From Neisseriaceae bacterium JH1-16 (GTDB taxonomy: Bacteria; Pseudomonadota; Gammaproteobacteria; Burkholderiales; Chromobacteriaceae), in the NCBI GenBank assembly GCA_025989215.1, contig JAPDNP010000007.1, positions 210,688 to 274,687 of the forward strand: a DNA stretch of 64,000 nt, written 5' to 3'. Position 1 is the first letter of the stretch. Every line of letters begins with the position of its first letter. This document shows, one piece after another, positions 48,702 through 59,355 of this stretch. Both the position numbers and the translations under genes were made by a program. The notes below the pieces were generated by a model, which did not search any database, had not been told where the DNA came from, and saw only the letters and a program-made list of their open reading frames with translations.

Positions 48702-49371
48702 CCTCGACTGGGGCCCGCTGTGGCTCACCGCCGAATTGGCCGCCATCACGACGCTGATCCTGTTCTTGCTCGGTGTGCCGCTGGCCGGCTGGATCGCCCA
48801 CTCGCGTTCGCGCTTCAAACCCCTGGTCGAAACCCTGGTGAGCATGCCGCTGGTGCTGCCGCCGTCGGTGCTCGGCTTCTACCTGTTGCTGACGCTGAGC
48901 CCGAACAACACGTTCGGCGCCTGGCTTGCCCAGACTTTCAATCTGCGCCTGGTATTCACCTTCGAGGGCCTGGTGGTCGGCTCGGTGCTGTACAGCCTGC
49001 CGTTCATGGTGCAGCCGGTGCAGGCGGCGCTGACCAACCTGCCGCCCAGTCTGCGCGAAGCGTCGTACACGCTCGGCAAATCGCGGCTGGCGACTTTCTG
49101 GCGCGTCGAGCTGCCCAGCGTGCGCCCGGCGCTGTTGGTCGGCACGGTGATGGCGTTCGCGCACACCGTCGGCGAATTCGGCGTGGTGCTGATGATCGGC
49201 GGCAATATCCCCGACCAGACCCGCGTCGCCTCGATCGCGATCTACAACGAGGTGGAAATCCACAACTACAGCGGCGCCAACGCCTACTCGATGGTGTTGG
49301 TGGCGTTCTGCTTCGTCATCGTGTTCGTGCTCAACTGGCTGAACCGTCGCCACAAGGTGGTGCTGCGATGA
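48691..49371 (+). CDS. modB: molybdate ABC transporter permease ModB
   Basis: 226 residues from ATG 48691 with GAGGGAGA upstream; overlaps the di-TOBE gene by 11 bases. Five or so transmembrane helices; the coupling EAA loop reads LREASYTLGKSRLATFWRVE followed by LPSVRPALLVG, and PLVLPPSVLGFYLLL is the ModB signature. Confidence 0.95.
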   Translation: MFADLDWGPLWLTAELAAITTLILFLLGVPLAGWIAHSRSRFKPLVETLVSMPLVLPPSVLGFYLLLTLSPNNTFGAWLAQTFNLRLVFTFEGLVVGSVLYSLPFMVQPVQAALTNLPPSLREASYTLGKSRLATFWRVELPSVRPALLVGTVMAFAHTVGEFGVVLMIGGNIPDQTRVASIAIYNEVEIHNYSGANAYSMVLVAFCFVIVFVLNWLNRRHKVVLR

Positions 49372-50255
49372 TCCGTTTCGACCTGACCCTGTCCCGCACG
49401 GGACGCAACGGCGGCGACGGCTTCCAGCTGGCAATGGCAGGGGATATCGCCGACGGCGAATTCCTGACGCTGTTCGGCGCCTCCGGCGTCGGCAAGAGCA
49501 CGCTGCTGCGGCTGTTCGCCGGGCTGGAAAAGCCGAGCGGCGGCACCCTCGTCGTCGACGGCGACACTTGGTGCGACGCCGAACGCGGCGTGCACAAGCC
49601 GCCGCAGCAACGCTCGGTCGGCTTCGTGTTCCAGGACTACGCGCTGTTCCCGGCGATGTCGGTACGCGACAACATCGGCTACGCCGCCGGACGCGGCGAG
49701 TCGGCCTGGGTGGGCGAGCTGCTCGAGCTGACCCGGCTGTCGGGCCTGGCCGACCGCAAGCCGCACGAGCTGTCCGGCGGCCAGCAGCAGCGCGTCGCAC
49801 TCGCGCGTGCGCTGGCGCGGCGGCCGCGGCTGTTGCTGCTCGACGAGCCCCTGTCGGCGCTCGACCTGTCGCTGCGCCTGACGCTGCAGCAGGAACTGCA
49901 GGCGCTGCACCAGCGCTTCGGCCTGACCACGGTGCTGGTCTCGCATGATCTGTCCGAGGTGTTCCGCCTATCGCACCGGGTGATGGTGTGCGAACAAGGC
50001 CGCATCGTGCGCCACGGCCACCCGCGCGAGGTGTTCATCGGCCAAGCGCCGAGCCGCGACCGCCTGTCGCTATCGGGCGAGCTGCTGGCCAAGCGCCGCA
50101 GCGACGTGGTGTGGATCCTGACGCTGCTGGTCGGCCAGGACATCGTCGAGGTGATCGCCACCGACGAGGAGGCCGATGCGCTGGAACCGGGTGCCCGCCT
50201 GGCGATCTCGACCCGCGCGTTCAGCCCGCTGCTGATGCCGGCCGGCACCGGCTGA
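49368..50255 (+). CDS. modC: molybdate ABC transporter ATP-binding protein ModC
   Basis: 295 residues from ATG 49368, overlapping the modB stop (ATGA). Walker A FGASGVGKSTLLRLF (about 36-50), Q-loop FVFQDYALFP, signature LSGGQQQRVALARAL, Walker B LLLLDEPLSALD, H-loop VSHDLSEVF. The C-terminal tail after residue 225 is about 70 residues, shorter than in E. coli ModC (352 total), and may be a single TOBE-like unit. The separate di-TOBE protein in the operon could compensate; that is inference. Confidence 0.94.
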   Translation: MIRFDLTLSRTGRNGGDGFQLAMAGDIADGEFLTLFGASGVGKSTLLRLFAGLEKPSGGTLVVDGDTWCDAERGVHKPPQQRSVGFVFQDYALFPAMSVRDNIGYAAGRGESAWVGELLELTRLSGLADRKPHELSGGQQQRVALARALARRPRLLLLDEPLSALDLSLRLTLQQELQALHQRFGLTTVLVSHDLSEVFRLSHRVMVCEQGRIVRHGHPREVFIGQAPSRDRLSLSGELLAKRRSDVVWILTLLVGQDIVEVIATDEEADALEPGARLAISTRAFSPLLMPAGTG

Positions 50256-50280
50256 GCGAACTGCGCGCCATGTCATGACA

Positions 50281-50304
50281 AAGCCGGCCCCGCGGGGCCG
50301 GCTT
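50281..50304 (+). terminator. mod operon terminator
   Basis: AAGCCGGCCCC-GC-GGGGCCGGCTT, perfect stem, followed by CTTATT. Confidence 0.85.
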
Positions 50305-50410
50305 CTTATTGCCGTTCGGCTGGCATCTCAACGCGGCGGCCATAGCAGTCCACATCGTGTTCCGCACCGCCTACCGGCAACACCAGCAAGGCACGACCCA
50401 AGCTCCGGGT

Positions 50411-51421
50411 CTAGCCCAGGCTGTCGCCCGACTCCGACTTCGGCTCGCGGCCCATCAGGCCGGCCACCACCTGCCGCGGGTCGGCACTGCCGGCGAGCAG
50501 CTGGCAGACCGCGTCGGTAATCGGCATTGCCACGTTCAGCTCGCGCGCCAGCCGCTGCACCTCGTGCGCGGTCGGCACACCCTCGGCGACGTGGCCGAGC
50601 TCCTGCAAGATCACGTCGAGCGGTTTCGCTTCGGCCAACTTCAGCCCCACCTGGCGGTTGCGCGACAGCGCACCGGTGCAGGTCAGGATCAGGTCGCCCA
50701 TGCCGGCCAGGCCCATCATTGTCTCGGCCTTGCCGCCCAGCGCCACCACCAGCCGCATCACCTCGGCGAGGCCGCGAGTGATCAGCGCGGCGCGGGCATT
50801 CAGGCCGGAGCCCAGCCCGTCGGCGACGCCGGTGGCGATCGCCATCACGTTCTTCACCGCGGCGCCGACCTCGACGCCGATCAGATCGTCGTTGGCGTAG
50901 AGACGCAGCCGGGCGCTGTTGAGCTGCTTGGCGATACGCTTGGCGAACGCGTAGTCGTCCGACGCCACCGTGACCGCCGCCGGCAGGCCCAGCGCGACCT
51001 CGCGCGCGAAGCTCGGCCCGGACAGCACGCCGAATTCCGCAAGATCGGGCAGCTCTTCGGCCAACACCTGGTGCGGCAACAAGCCGCTGCCGGCCTCGAA
51101 GCCCTTGCACGCCCACAGGATCGGCGGCACCGGTGTCCCCAGCGCGGCCAAGGCGCGCAAGGTTGGCCGAAAGCCGGCAATCGGCGTCACCAACAGGATC
51201 AGTTCGACGCCGGCCACCGCCGCGGCCAGATCGGCGTTGAGCGCCAGCGCGGGCGGAAACTCGGCGTCCGGCAAGTAGCGGGCGTTGACCCGACTGTCGG
51301 CCATCTCGGCCACCTGCTCGGCGTTGCGCGCCCACAGCGTCACCTGGTGGTCGCGGGCGTAATCGATCGCGAGCGCGGTGCCCCAGGCACCGGCACCCAA
51401 TACGGCAAGCTTCACTCGCAC
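50411..51421 (-). CDS. gpsA: glycerol-3-phosphate dehydrogenase [NAD(P)+] GpsA
   Basis: 336 residues. NAD-binding [20 protein letters not shown] at residues 4-23, [40 protein letters not shown] and [14 protein letters not shown] are diagnostic. It makes sn-glycerol-3-phosphate for phospholipids. Last of the grxC-secB-SH3-gpsA run on the minus strand. Three TTGGCCGAA words (50630, 51056, 51163). Confidence 0.97.
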   Translation of the reverse strand: MRVKLAVLGAGAWGTALAIDYARDHQVTLWARNAEQVAEMADSRVNARYLPDAEFPPALALNADLAAAVAGVELILLVTPIAGFRPTLRALAALGTPVPPILWACKGFEAGSGLLPHQVLAEELPDLAEFGVLSGPSFAREVALGLPAAVTVASDDYAFAKRIAKQLNSARLRLYANDDLIGVEVGAAVKNVMAIATGVADGLGSGLNARAALITRGLAEVMRLVVALGGKAETMMGLAGMGDLILTCTGALSRNRQVGLKLAEAKPLDVILQELGHVAEGVPTAHEVQRLARELNVAMPITDAVCQLLAGSADPRQVVAGLMGREPKSESGDSLG

Positions 51422-51515
51422 TCCTTGTTCACTATGCCCCTGCCGCGGCCGGCGGAGCGACGAAAAACGGGCCGGTGTGAACGCGGCCCGTTTTTCGATT
51501 CCGATCCAGGGACGT

Positions 51516-51956
51516 TCACAAGCCCCACAGATCGCTGATCTTCGCGTAACCCTCGCTGCCGTCGCGGTGGCGCACCTTCACCCAGCCGGCACGCGGCGGC
51601 TCGACCAGTTCGACCACGCCGTCCTTGGGCACAATGAAACGGGCCGGCGCGGTATCGGCGGCGGTGTCGCGCACCGAGGCGCGCTCGGCGGTGACCAGCA
51701 GCCAGCGCTGGTTCGACAGCGCCGCGGTCGGCATCCAGGCGATGCCGCCGGTGGCGTCACGCACCCGCGACCATTCCTTCTGGGTGCTCAGCACCTCGAC
51801 CGGATAGTAGCGGCTGACGACGAACAGCTTCTTGGCGGTGATCGACGGCGACTCGTACAGCGCCACGCCGGTCTCCTTCACCGAGCGGAATTCCAGCGCC
51901 TGCGCCAGCGGCGACAGCAGTGCCAGCGCGAGGGCAGCGAAAGCCAGGCGTTTCAT
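51516..51956 (-). CDS. secreted SH3-domain protein
   Basis: 146 residues with a signal peptide (about 1-21, ending AQALEF). The mature part contains two bacterial SH3-like repeats, the first near [20 protein letters not shown] (SxxApxlxxxxxG-type pattern), the second near [20 protein letters not shown] ending [14 protein letters not shown]. Such proteins act in the periplasm, often near peptidoglycan; the specific role is unknown. Three bases after secB, so co-translated with it. Confidence 0.8.
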   Translation of the reverse strand: MKRLAFAALALALLSPLAQALEFRSVKETGVALYESPSITAKKLFVVSRYYPVEVLSTQKEWSRVRDATGGIAWMPTAALSNQRWLLVTAERASVRDTAADTAPARFIVPKDGVVELVEPPRAGWVKVRHRDGSEGYAKISDLWGL

Positions 51957-51959
51957 GGC

Positions 51960-52406
51960 TTACGCCTCGGCGAGCTGGCCGCGCTGCTGCATGTACAGCG
52001 CTTCGAAGTTGATCGGGGTCAGCAGCACCGGCGGGAAGCCGGCGCGGTTCACCACGTTCGACACGGTTTCGCGCGCGTACGGGAACAGGATGTTCGGGCA
52101 GGCCACGCCCAGGATCGGGTCGAGGTCGTCCTGCGGCACGTTGCGGATCTGGAAGATGCCGGCCTGGGCCACTTCGACCAGGAACATGGTCTTGCCGTCC
52201 GGCAGCTTGGCGGTGACGGTGACGGTCAGCGAGCACTCGAAGAAGCCGTCTTCAACCGGCTTGCCTTCCGAGGCGATCTGCATGTCGATCTCCGGCTGCG
52301 CCTGCTCCAGGAACACCGCCGGGGCGTTCGGCACTTCCAGCGACATGTCCTTCACATAGATTTTCTCGATCGAGAATACCGGTTGCAGCTCTTGTTGTTC
52401 GCTCAT
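51960..52406 (-). CDS. secB: protein-export chaperone SecB
   Basis: 148 residues. [49 protein letters not shown] and GGFPP-like [17 protein letters not shown] are diagnostic. It keeps preproteins unfolded and hands them to SecA. The grxC-secB-gpsA order is widespread in proteobacteria; here an SH3-protein gene is inserted before gpsA. Confidence 0.97.
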   Translation of the reverse strand: MSEQQELQPVFSIEKIYVKDMSLEVPNAPAVFLEQAQPEIDMQIASEGKPVEDGFFECSLTVTVTAKLPDGKTMFLVEVAQAGIFQIRNVPQDDLDPILGVACPNILFPYARETVSNVVNRAGFPPVLLTPINFEALYMQQRGQLAEA

Positions 52407-52493
52407 GCTTTACTCTCAAGAAGACCCGCGCCGACGGCACGGGACAGGTTAACGGGATGAAACGACCATCATCGCATGGCCGTGTGACAGCCG

Positions 52494-52751
52494 CTAGTCG
52501 GCCAGCAGCACGTCGAGCTTGCCGCCGCTATTGAGCGCCGACAGGTCGTCGAAACCGCCGACGTGGGTATCGCCGACGAAGATCTGCGGCACGGTGCGAC
52601 GGCCGGTGATCTGCATCATGGTGTCGCGCGCCGACGGGTCCAAGTCGATGCGGATTTCCTCGATCTCGGTGATACCCTTGCTGGCCAGCAGGCGCTTGGC
52701 CATCGTGCAGTAGGGGCAGACAGCGGTGGTGTACATCTTGACGGGTTTCAT
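52494..52751 (-). CDS. grxC: glutaredoxin 3
   Basis: 85 residues. Active site CPYC at residues 12-15, TVPQIFVGDTHVGGFDDLSAL carrying the cis-Pro and GSH-binding GGxDD. It reduces disulfides with glutathione. 87 bp upstream of secB. Confidence 0.96.
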   Translation of the reverse strand: MKPVKMYTTAVCPYCTMAKRLLASKGITEIEEIRIDLDPSARDTMMQITGRRTVPQIFVGDTHVGGFDDLSALNSGGKLDVLLAD

Positions 52752-52800
52752 CGCAATTCTCGAATACAGGTTCAGGCCCGATTATACCGGCTGCGCCGGC

Positions 52801-54204
52801 CTACTGTCCGCCTGCCGAGCGGGCACAGCAGGCGGGAGCAGCGGCCGCGATGACGTCGGCGACGATATCGTCCAGCGCCGCGGTCTGCTGCAGCGCGCGC
52901 GGGCCGTTGACGATGGCGACGATCGCCAGGCGCTGCCCGTTCGGCGCCAGCCAGTAGCCGGCCAGCGCACGCACATCCTTCAAGGTGCCGGTCTTCATTC
53001 GCAGCCGCGAGCCGACGTCGGCGAAGCGCTTCTTCAGCGTGCCGTCCTCGCCGGCGATCGGCAGGCTGGCCATGAACTCGCCGGCATACGGGCCGCGCGC
53101 GGCGGCCAGCAGCACCTGACCCATCAGCCGCGCCGACACCCGCTCGCGCCGCGACAGACCGGCGCCGTTCTCCAGCACCAGCGCCTCGTCGGAGATACCC
53201 GCTTCGGCCAAGGTACGGCGCACCGCGCGTTCGGCGGCGGCCGGCGTGTCGCTGCCCGGCGCCGCCTCGCGTCCCAAGGTCAGGAACAGCGTGCGCGCCA
53301 TGGTGTTGTTGCTGTACTTGTTGGTGTAGTAGAGCGTGTCGAGCAGCGGCTCGGAGTCGTGACTGGCCAGCACGGCCGCGCCCGCCGGCGCGGCGGCGAT
53401 GCCGAAACCGGCCGGGCCGACACCACCCGCGCCGTGCCAGGCGGCGGCGAAGCTCTGCCGGGCGAACTCGGTCGGCGCGAGCACGTTGACGAAGGCGCGC
53501 GTGCCGTCGCAGGCCTGCGGCAGCTTACCGCTCACGCTGACGGCGTCGCCGGCGACGCGAATCGCCACCCGGCTGCGCACGTCGCCGCAGGCGCCGGTAC
53601 CGCCGTCGGCCAAGTTGGCCGAAACGCTCACCCCCGGCAGCGCCGGATCGAGCGCCACGCGCGGGCCGAGGCTGTCGTTGTAGAACGCCAGCCACGCCAC
53701 TTTCAGATTGGTCAGCTGCGGGTCGGGCGCCACCATGAAGGCGCGCTCGGCATCGCCGTCGAAGTCGTCGGAGCGCCCGGTGCTGGTCCACACCGAGCGG
53801 TCGAGCAACAGCCGCCCGGCGATCTCGCGGATGCCGCGCCGGCGCAGCTCGCCGGAGAGCTCCACCAGGTCGCGCTGGTCGAAGCGCGGATCGCCGCTGC
53901 CGACCCAGTAGAGGTCGCCCTTCAGCACGCCGTCGACCACCGGCGCCGTCGACACCAGCCGCGTCGTCCAGCGGTAACCGGGACCGAGCCGGGTCAGCGC
54001 CGCATACGAGGTCACCAGCTTCATCGTCGACGCCGGATTCATCGCCGCGTCGGCGCGGTATTCGACCATAGGCACGCCGCTTTCCACCGGTGCCGCCCAG
54101 ACCGCCACCTCGCCAGGCTTCAAGCCGTGCAGGTCGAGCGCCTGCGCCATTCCGGCATTCAGCAGCAGCACGCCGGCAGCGAGCCGGCTCATCCATCGTT
54201 GCAT
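52801..54204 (-). CDS. dacB: D-alanyl-D-alanine carboxypeptidase/endopeptidase (PBP4, DacB, family S13)
   Basis: 467 residues from ATG 54204, one base after the priA stop. Signal peptide about 1-22. SxxK motif STMK at residues 59-62, SxN in NKYSNNTMA, and KTG in MKTGTLKDVRALAGYW: the complete penicillin-binding triad. It trims and cleaves peptidoglycan cross-links in the periplasm. Likely co-transcribed with priA. Two TTGGCCGAA words (53203, 53615). Confidence 0.94.
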   Translation of the reverse strand: MQRWMSRLAAGVLLLNAGMAQALDLHGLKPGEVAVWAAPVESGVPMVEYRADAAMNPASTMKLVTSYAALTRLGPGYRWTTRLVSTAPVVDGVLKGDLYWVGSGDPRFDQRDLVELSGELRRRGIREIAGRLLLDRSVWTSTGRSDDFDGDAERAFMVAPDPQLTNLKVAWLAFYNDSLGPRVALDPALPGVSVSANLADGGTGACGDVRSRVAIRVAGDAVSVSGKLPQACDGTRAFVNVLAPTEFARQSFAAAWHGAGGVGPAGFGIAAAPAGAAVLASHDSEPLLDTLYYTNKYSNNTMARTLFLTLGREAAPGSDTPAAAERAVRRTLAEAGISDEALVLENGAGLSRRERVSARLMGQVLLAAARGPYAGEFMASLPIAGEDGTLKKRFADVGSRLRMKTGTLKDVRALAGYWLAPNGQRLAIVAIVNGPRALQQTAALDDIVADVIAAAAPACCARSAGGQ

Positions 54205-54205
54205 A

Positions 54206-56374
<2,169 letters not shown>

Positions 56375-56438
56375 GCGAACGGGTGCTTTCTCTGAGAGGC
56401 CGAGCCGACAAGGCTTTGCGGCGGGTGTGCACAGATGC

Positions 56439-56625
56439 TGTGGATAACTTTGTGGACAAGCGCTGAATCTGCGTCGGCGAGGCCGCCAAATCAACCTTGC
56501 CATTGGACTGACCAAAAAATAATCAGCCAGGAAAATCATTTAAAATCAATGATTTGCAGTTTGACAGGAAAATTTGCCACGAGCTCTTGACAGTAAGATT
56601 TCGAACGGCTAGCGCTTGTGCATAA
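56439..56625. promoter_or_regulatory. cluster of DnaA-box-like sequences in an AT-rich spacer
   Basis: TGTGGATAA (56439-56447) is a perfect consensus DnaA box in reverse (TTATCCACA), TGTGGACAA (56451-56459) differs by one base, and TGTGCATAA (56617-56625) matches TTATNCACA. Between them 56500-56580 is AT-rich (AAAAAATAATC, TTTAAAATCAATGATTTG). The rest of the 414-bp spacer 56375-56788 has no gene. It could be a DnaA-responsive regulatory region or an accessory or true origin element. Confidence 0.5.
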
Positions 56626-56788
56626 CCGTGAGATCGAATCGGTGAAATGCTGTCAACACCCAGTCAAAACGGATACAAAAACCCGTGCAACGATCATGAC
56701 ATGCGCGAGCGAGCTAATCCGATCAGAGACTTAGCCGCTACGCGCATACGCAGCCTGCCCGACAAAAGCCAAACGGGCAGGCGAGGCA

Positions 56789-57865
56789 TCAGGCGTGATA
56801 AGGGCGGGACAAACGGTGCACCGCCTCGACCAGCGCGCCGGCGTGCGCCGGGTCGGCGAACTGCGAGATGCCGTGACCGAGGTTGAACACGTGGCCGGAG
56901 CCCTGGCCGTAGGCGGCCAGGATGCGCGCGGCTTCGCATTCGATGGACTCGGGGCTGCCGAACAGCGCGTTCGGGTCGAAGTTGCCCTGCAGCGCCACCT
57001 GGTCACCGACGCGTGCGCGCGCCTGGCCGATATCGGTGGTCCAGTCGAGACCGACCGCGTCGGCACCGATCGCCGCGATGTCCTCCAGCCACTGGCCGCC
57101 ACCCTTGGTGAACACGATCACCGGCACCTTGCGACCGTCGGCCTGGCGGGTCAGCCCGGCGACAATCTGCTGCATATAGGCGAGCGAGAACTCGCGATAG
57201 GCCGGCTGCGTCAGCGCACCGCCCCAGGTGTCGAAGATCTGCACCGCCTGCGCACCGGCGGCAATCTGCGCGTTCAGGTACTCGATGACCGCGCGGGCGT
57301 TCACGTCGAGGATGTGATGCAGCAGTTCCGGACGGCTGTACAGCATCGCCTTCACATGGCGGAAGTCGGCCGAACTGCCGCCCTCGATCATGTAGCAGGC
57401 CAGCGTGAACGGGCTGCCCGAGAAGCCGATCAGCGGCACCCGGCCGTCCAGCGCCTTGCGGATGCTCGCCACCGCGTCGATCACGTACTGCAGCTTGTCT
57501 TCGATGTGCGGCACAGCCAGCGCACGGATCGCCGCCTCGTCGCGCAGCGGGCGCTCGAACTTCGGCCCCTCGCCCTCGGCGAAGTACAGGCCCAGGCCCA
57601 TCGCATCCGGCACGGTCAGGATGTCCGAAAACAGGATCGCCGCATCGAGCGGAAAGCGTTCCAGTGGCTGCAGCGTCACTTCGGTGGCGAAGTCCGGGCT
57701 CGTACACAGGCCCATGAAGCTGCCGGCCTTGGCGCGGGTGGCGCGGTATTCCGGCAGGTAGCGGCCGGCCTGGCGCATCATCCAGATCGGGGTGTAGTCG
57801 GTCGGCTCCTTCAGCAGAGCGCGCAGGAAAGTGTCGTTCTTCAGCGGCGTCATCGGTGCAGTCAT
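56789..57865 (-). CDS. hemE: uroporphyrinogen decarboxylase
   Basis: 358 residues (ATG 57865; ATG 57853 possible). [16 protein letters not shown] is the universal substrate-binding motif; [33 protein letters not shown] and [11 protein letters not shown] follow. It converts uroporphyrinogen III to coproporphyrinogen III in heme synthesis. Confidence 0.97.
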   Translation of the reverse strand: MTAPMTPLKNDTFLRALLKEPTDYTPIWMMRQAGRYLPEYRATRAKAGSFMGLCTSPDFATEVTLQPLERFPLDAAILFSDILTVPDAMGLGLYFAEGEGPKFERPLRDEAAIRALAVPHIEDKLQYVIDAVASIRKALDGRVPLIGFSGSPFTLACYMIEGGSSADFRHVKAMLYSRPELLHHILDVNARAVIEYLNAQIAAGAQAVQIFDTWGGALTQPAYREFSLAYMQQIVAGLTRQADGRKVPVIVFTKGGGQWLEDIAAIGADAVGLDWTTDIGQARARVGDQVALQGNFDPNALFGSPESIECEAARILAAYGQGSGHVFNLGHGISQFADPAHAGALVEAVHRLSRPYHA

Positions 57866-57918
57866 CCTCGTTTGTCTTTCGGCGATTATACCCGAGCGGC
57901 AGGGCTACGCCGCCAAGC

Positions 57919-57940
57919 AAAAAAGCGGCCGAACGGCCGC
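57919..57940 (-). terminator. terminator of the Fsr-type exporter gene
   Basis: Minus-strand GCGGCCG-TT-CGGCCGC followed by TTTTTTGC, after the stop at 57976. Confidence 0.85.
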
Positions 57941-57975
57941 CTCAAGGTCCAACGCTGGCCGAACGGCCGGTACGC

Positions 57976-59196
57976 CTAGCCTCTCGCCCGCCGCCGCGCG
58001 CCTTCCAGGTCAGGCAGGAACACCGTCAGCACGCCGATCAGCGGCAGGAACGCGCACAGGCCGTACACATATTCGACACTGGTGCGGTCGATCAGCTGAC
58101 CGAGTGCAGCGGCGCCGATGCCGCCCATGCCGAAGGCGAAGCCGAAGAACAGCCCGGACACGGTACCGACCTTGCCCGGGATCAGCTCCTGCGCGTACAC
58201 CAGGATCGCCGCGAACGCCGAGGCGATCACCACGCCGATGATCACGCTGAGCACGCCGGTCCAGAACAAGTTGGCATGCGGCAGCAGCAGGGTGAACGGC
58301 GCCGCGCCGAGGATCGAGCCCCAGATCACGTACTTGCGGCCGATGCGGTCGCCCACCGGGCCGCCGATCAGCGTGCCGGCCGCCACCGCGAACAGGAACA
58401 CGAACAGGTAGACCTGCGCGCTCTGCACCGACAGCCCGAAACGGTGGATCAGGTAGAAGGTGTAGTAGCTGTTCAGGCTGGCCAGATAGAAATACTTGGA
58501 GAAGATCAGCACCAGCAGCACAGCAACCGCCAGCGCCACCCGGCCACGCGACAGGCCGTTGTCCGGCCGTGCCGCCTTCTTGCCGGCGCGACTCGCCAGA
58601 TGGGCGTGATACCAGCGGCCGACCCGCCACAGCACCGCCATCGCCAGCAATGCCGCCACCGAGAACCAGGCGATGCTGGGTTGGCCGAACGGCACGATGA
58701 TCAGCGCGGCAAGCAAGGGGCCGAGCGAGGAACCGAGGTTGCCGCCAACCTGGAACAGCGACTGCGCCAGGCCATGCTGGCCGCCCGACGCCAACCGCGC
58801 CACTCGCGACGACTCCGGGTGGAACACCGACGAGCCCATGCCAACCAGCGCTGCGGCAATCAGGATCAGCTCGAAACGCGCCGCCTGCGACAGCAGCAGC
58901 AGGCCCGACAGCGTCAACCCCATGCCCAGCACCAGCGAATACGGGCGCGGCCGCCGGTCGGTGATGGTGCCGACCACCGGCTGCAGCAGCGAGGCGGTCA
59001 GCTGATAGGTCAGCGTGATCAGGCCGATCTGCGCGAAGCTCAACTGGTAGTTGTGCTTGAGCAGCGGGTAGATCGCCAGGATCAGCGACTGGATCATGTC
59101 GTTGAGCAGGTGGGAGAAGCTGATCGCGCCGAGCACGCGGAACGCGGTGCGCTCCTCGCGGGCCGGGGCAGCGGGGGTGGTGGTAGCGCCGGACAT
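57976..59196 (-). CDS. fsr: MFS exporter, fosmidomycin-resistance (Fsr) type
   Basis: 406 residues with 12 predicted transmembrane helices. LGAISFSHLLNDMIQSLILA, SSVFHPESSRVARLASGGQH and FQVGGNLGSSLGPLLAALII are hallmarks of the Fsr subfamily of MFS antiporters. E. coli Fsr exports fosmidomycin; the substrate here is not known. Monocistronic, between parE and hemE. One TTGGCCGAA word (58681). Confidence 0.85.
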   Translation of the reverse strand: MSGATTTPAAPAREERTAFRVLGAISFSHLLNDMIQSLILAIYPLLKHNYQLSFAQIGLITLTYQLTASLLQPVVGTITDRRPRPYSLVLGMGLTLSGLLLLSQAARFELILIAAALVGMGSSVFHPESSRVARLASGGQHGLAQSLFQVGGNLGSSLGPLLAALIIVPFGQPSIAWFSVAALLAMAVLWRVGRWYHAHLASRAGKKAARPDNGLSRGRVALAVAVLLVLIFSKYFYLASLNSYYTFYLIHRFGLSVQSAQVYLFVFLFAVAAGTLIGGPVGDRIGRKYVIWGSILGAAPFTLLLPHANLFWTGVLSVIIGVVIASAFAAILVYAQELIPGKVGTVSGLFFGFAFGMGGIGAAALGQLIDRTSVEYVYGLCAFLPLIGVLTVFLPDLEGARRRARG

Positions 59197-59300
59197 GGTT
59201 TAGCTCTTGATAGTGACGGAGGCAATGACAGCGACAGTGTAGCAGCGCAGCCGGCTTGCCGCCCATGACAACCACTTACACTGCACGCCGACCGTCCATG

Positions 59301-59324
59301 AAAAAAGCGGCCCAAGGGCCGCTT
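59301..59324 (-). terminator. parE terminator
   Basis: Minus-strand AAGCGGCCC-TT-GGGCCGCTT followed by T4. An intergenic TTGGCCGAA (59344-59352) lies between it and the parE stop. Confidence 0.88.
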
Positions 59325-59355
59325 CATCGCGATCTTGCCAAGCTTGGCCGAACGC

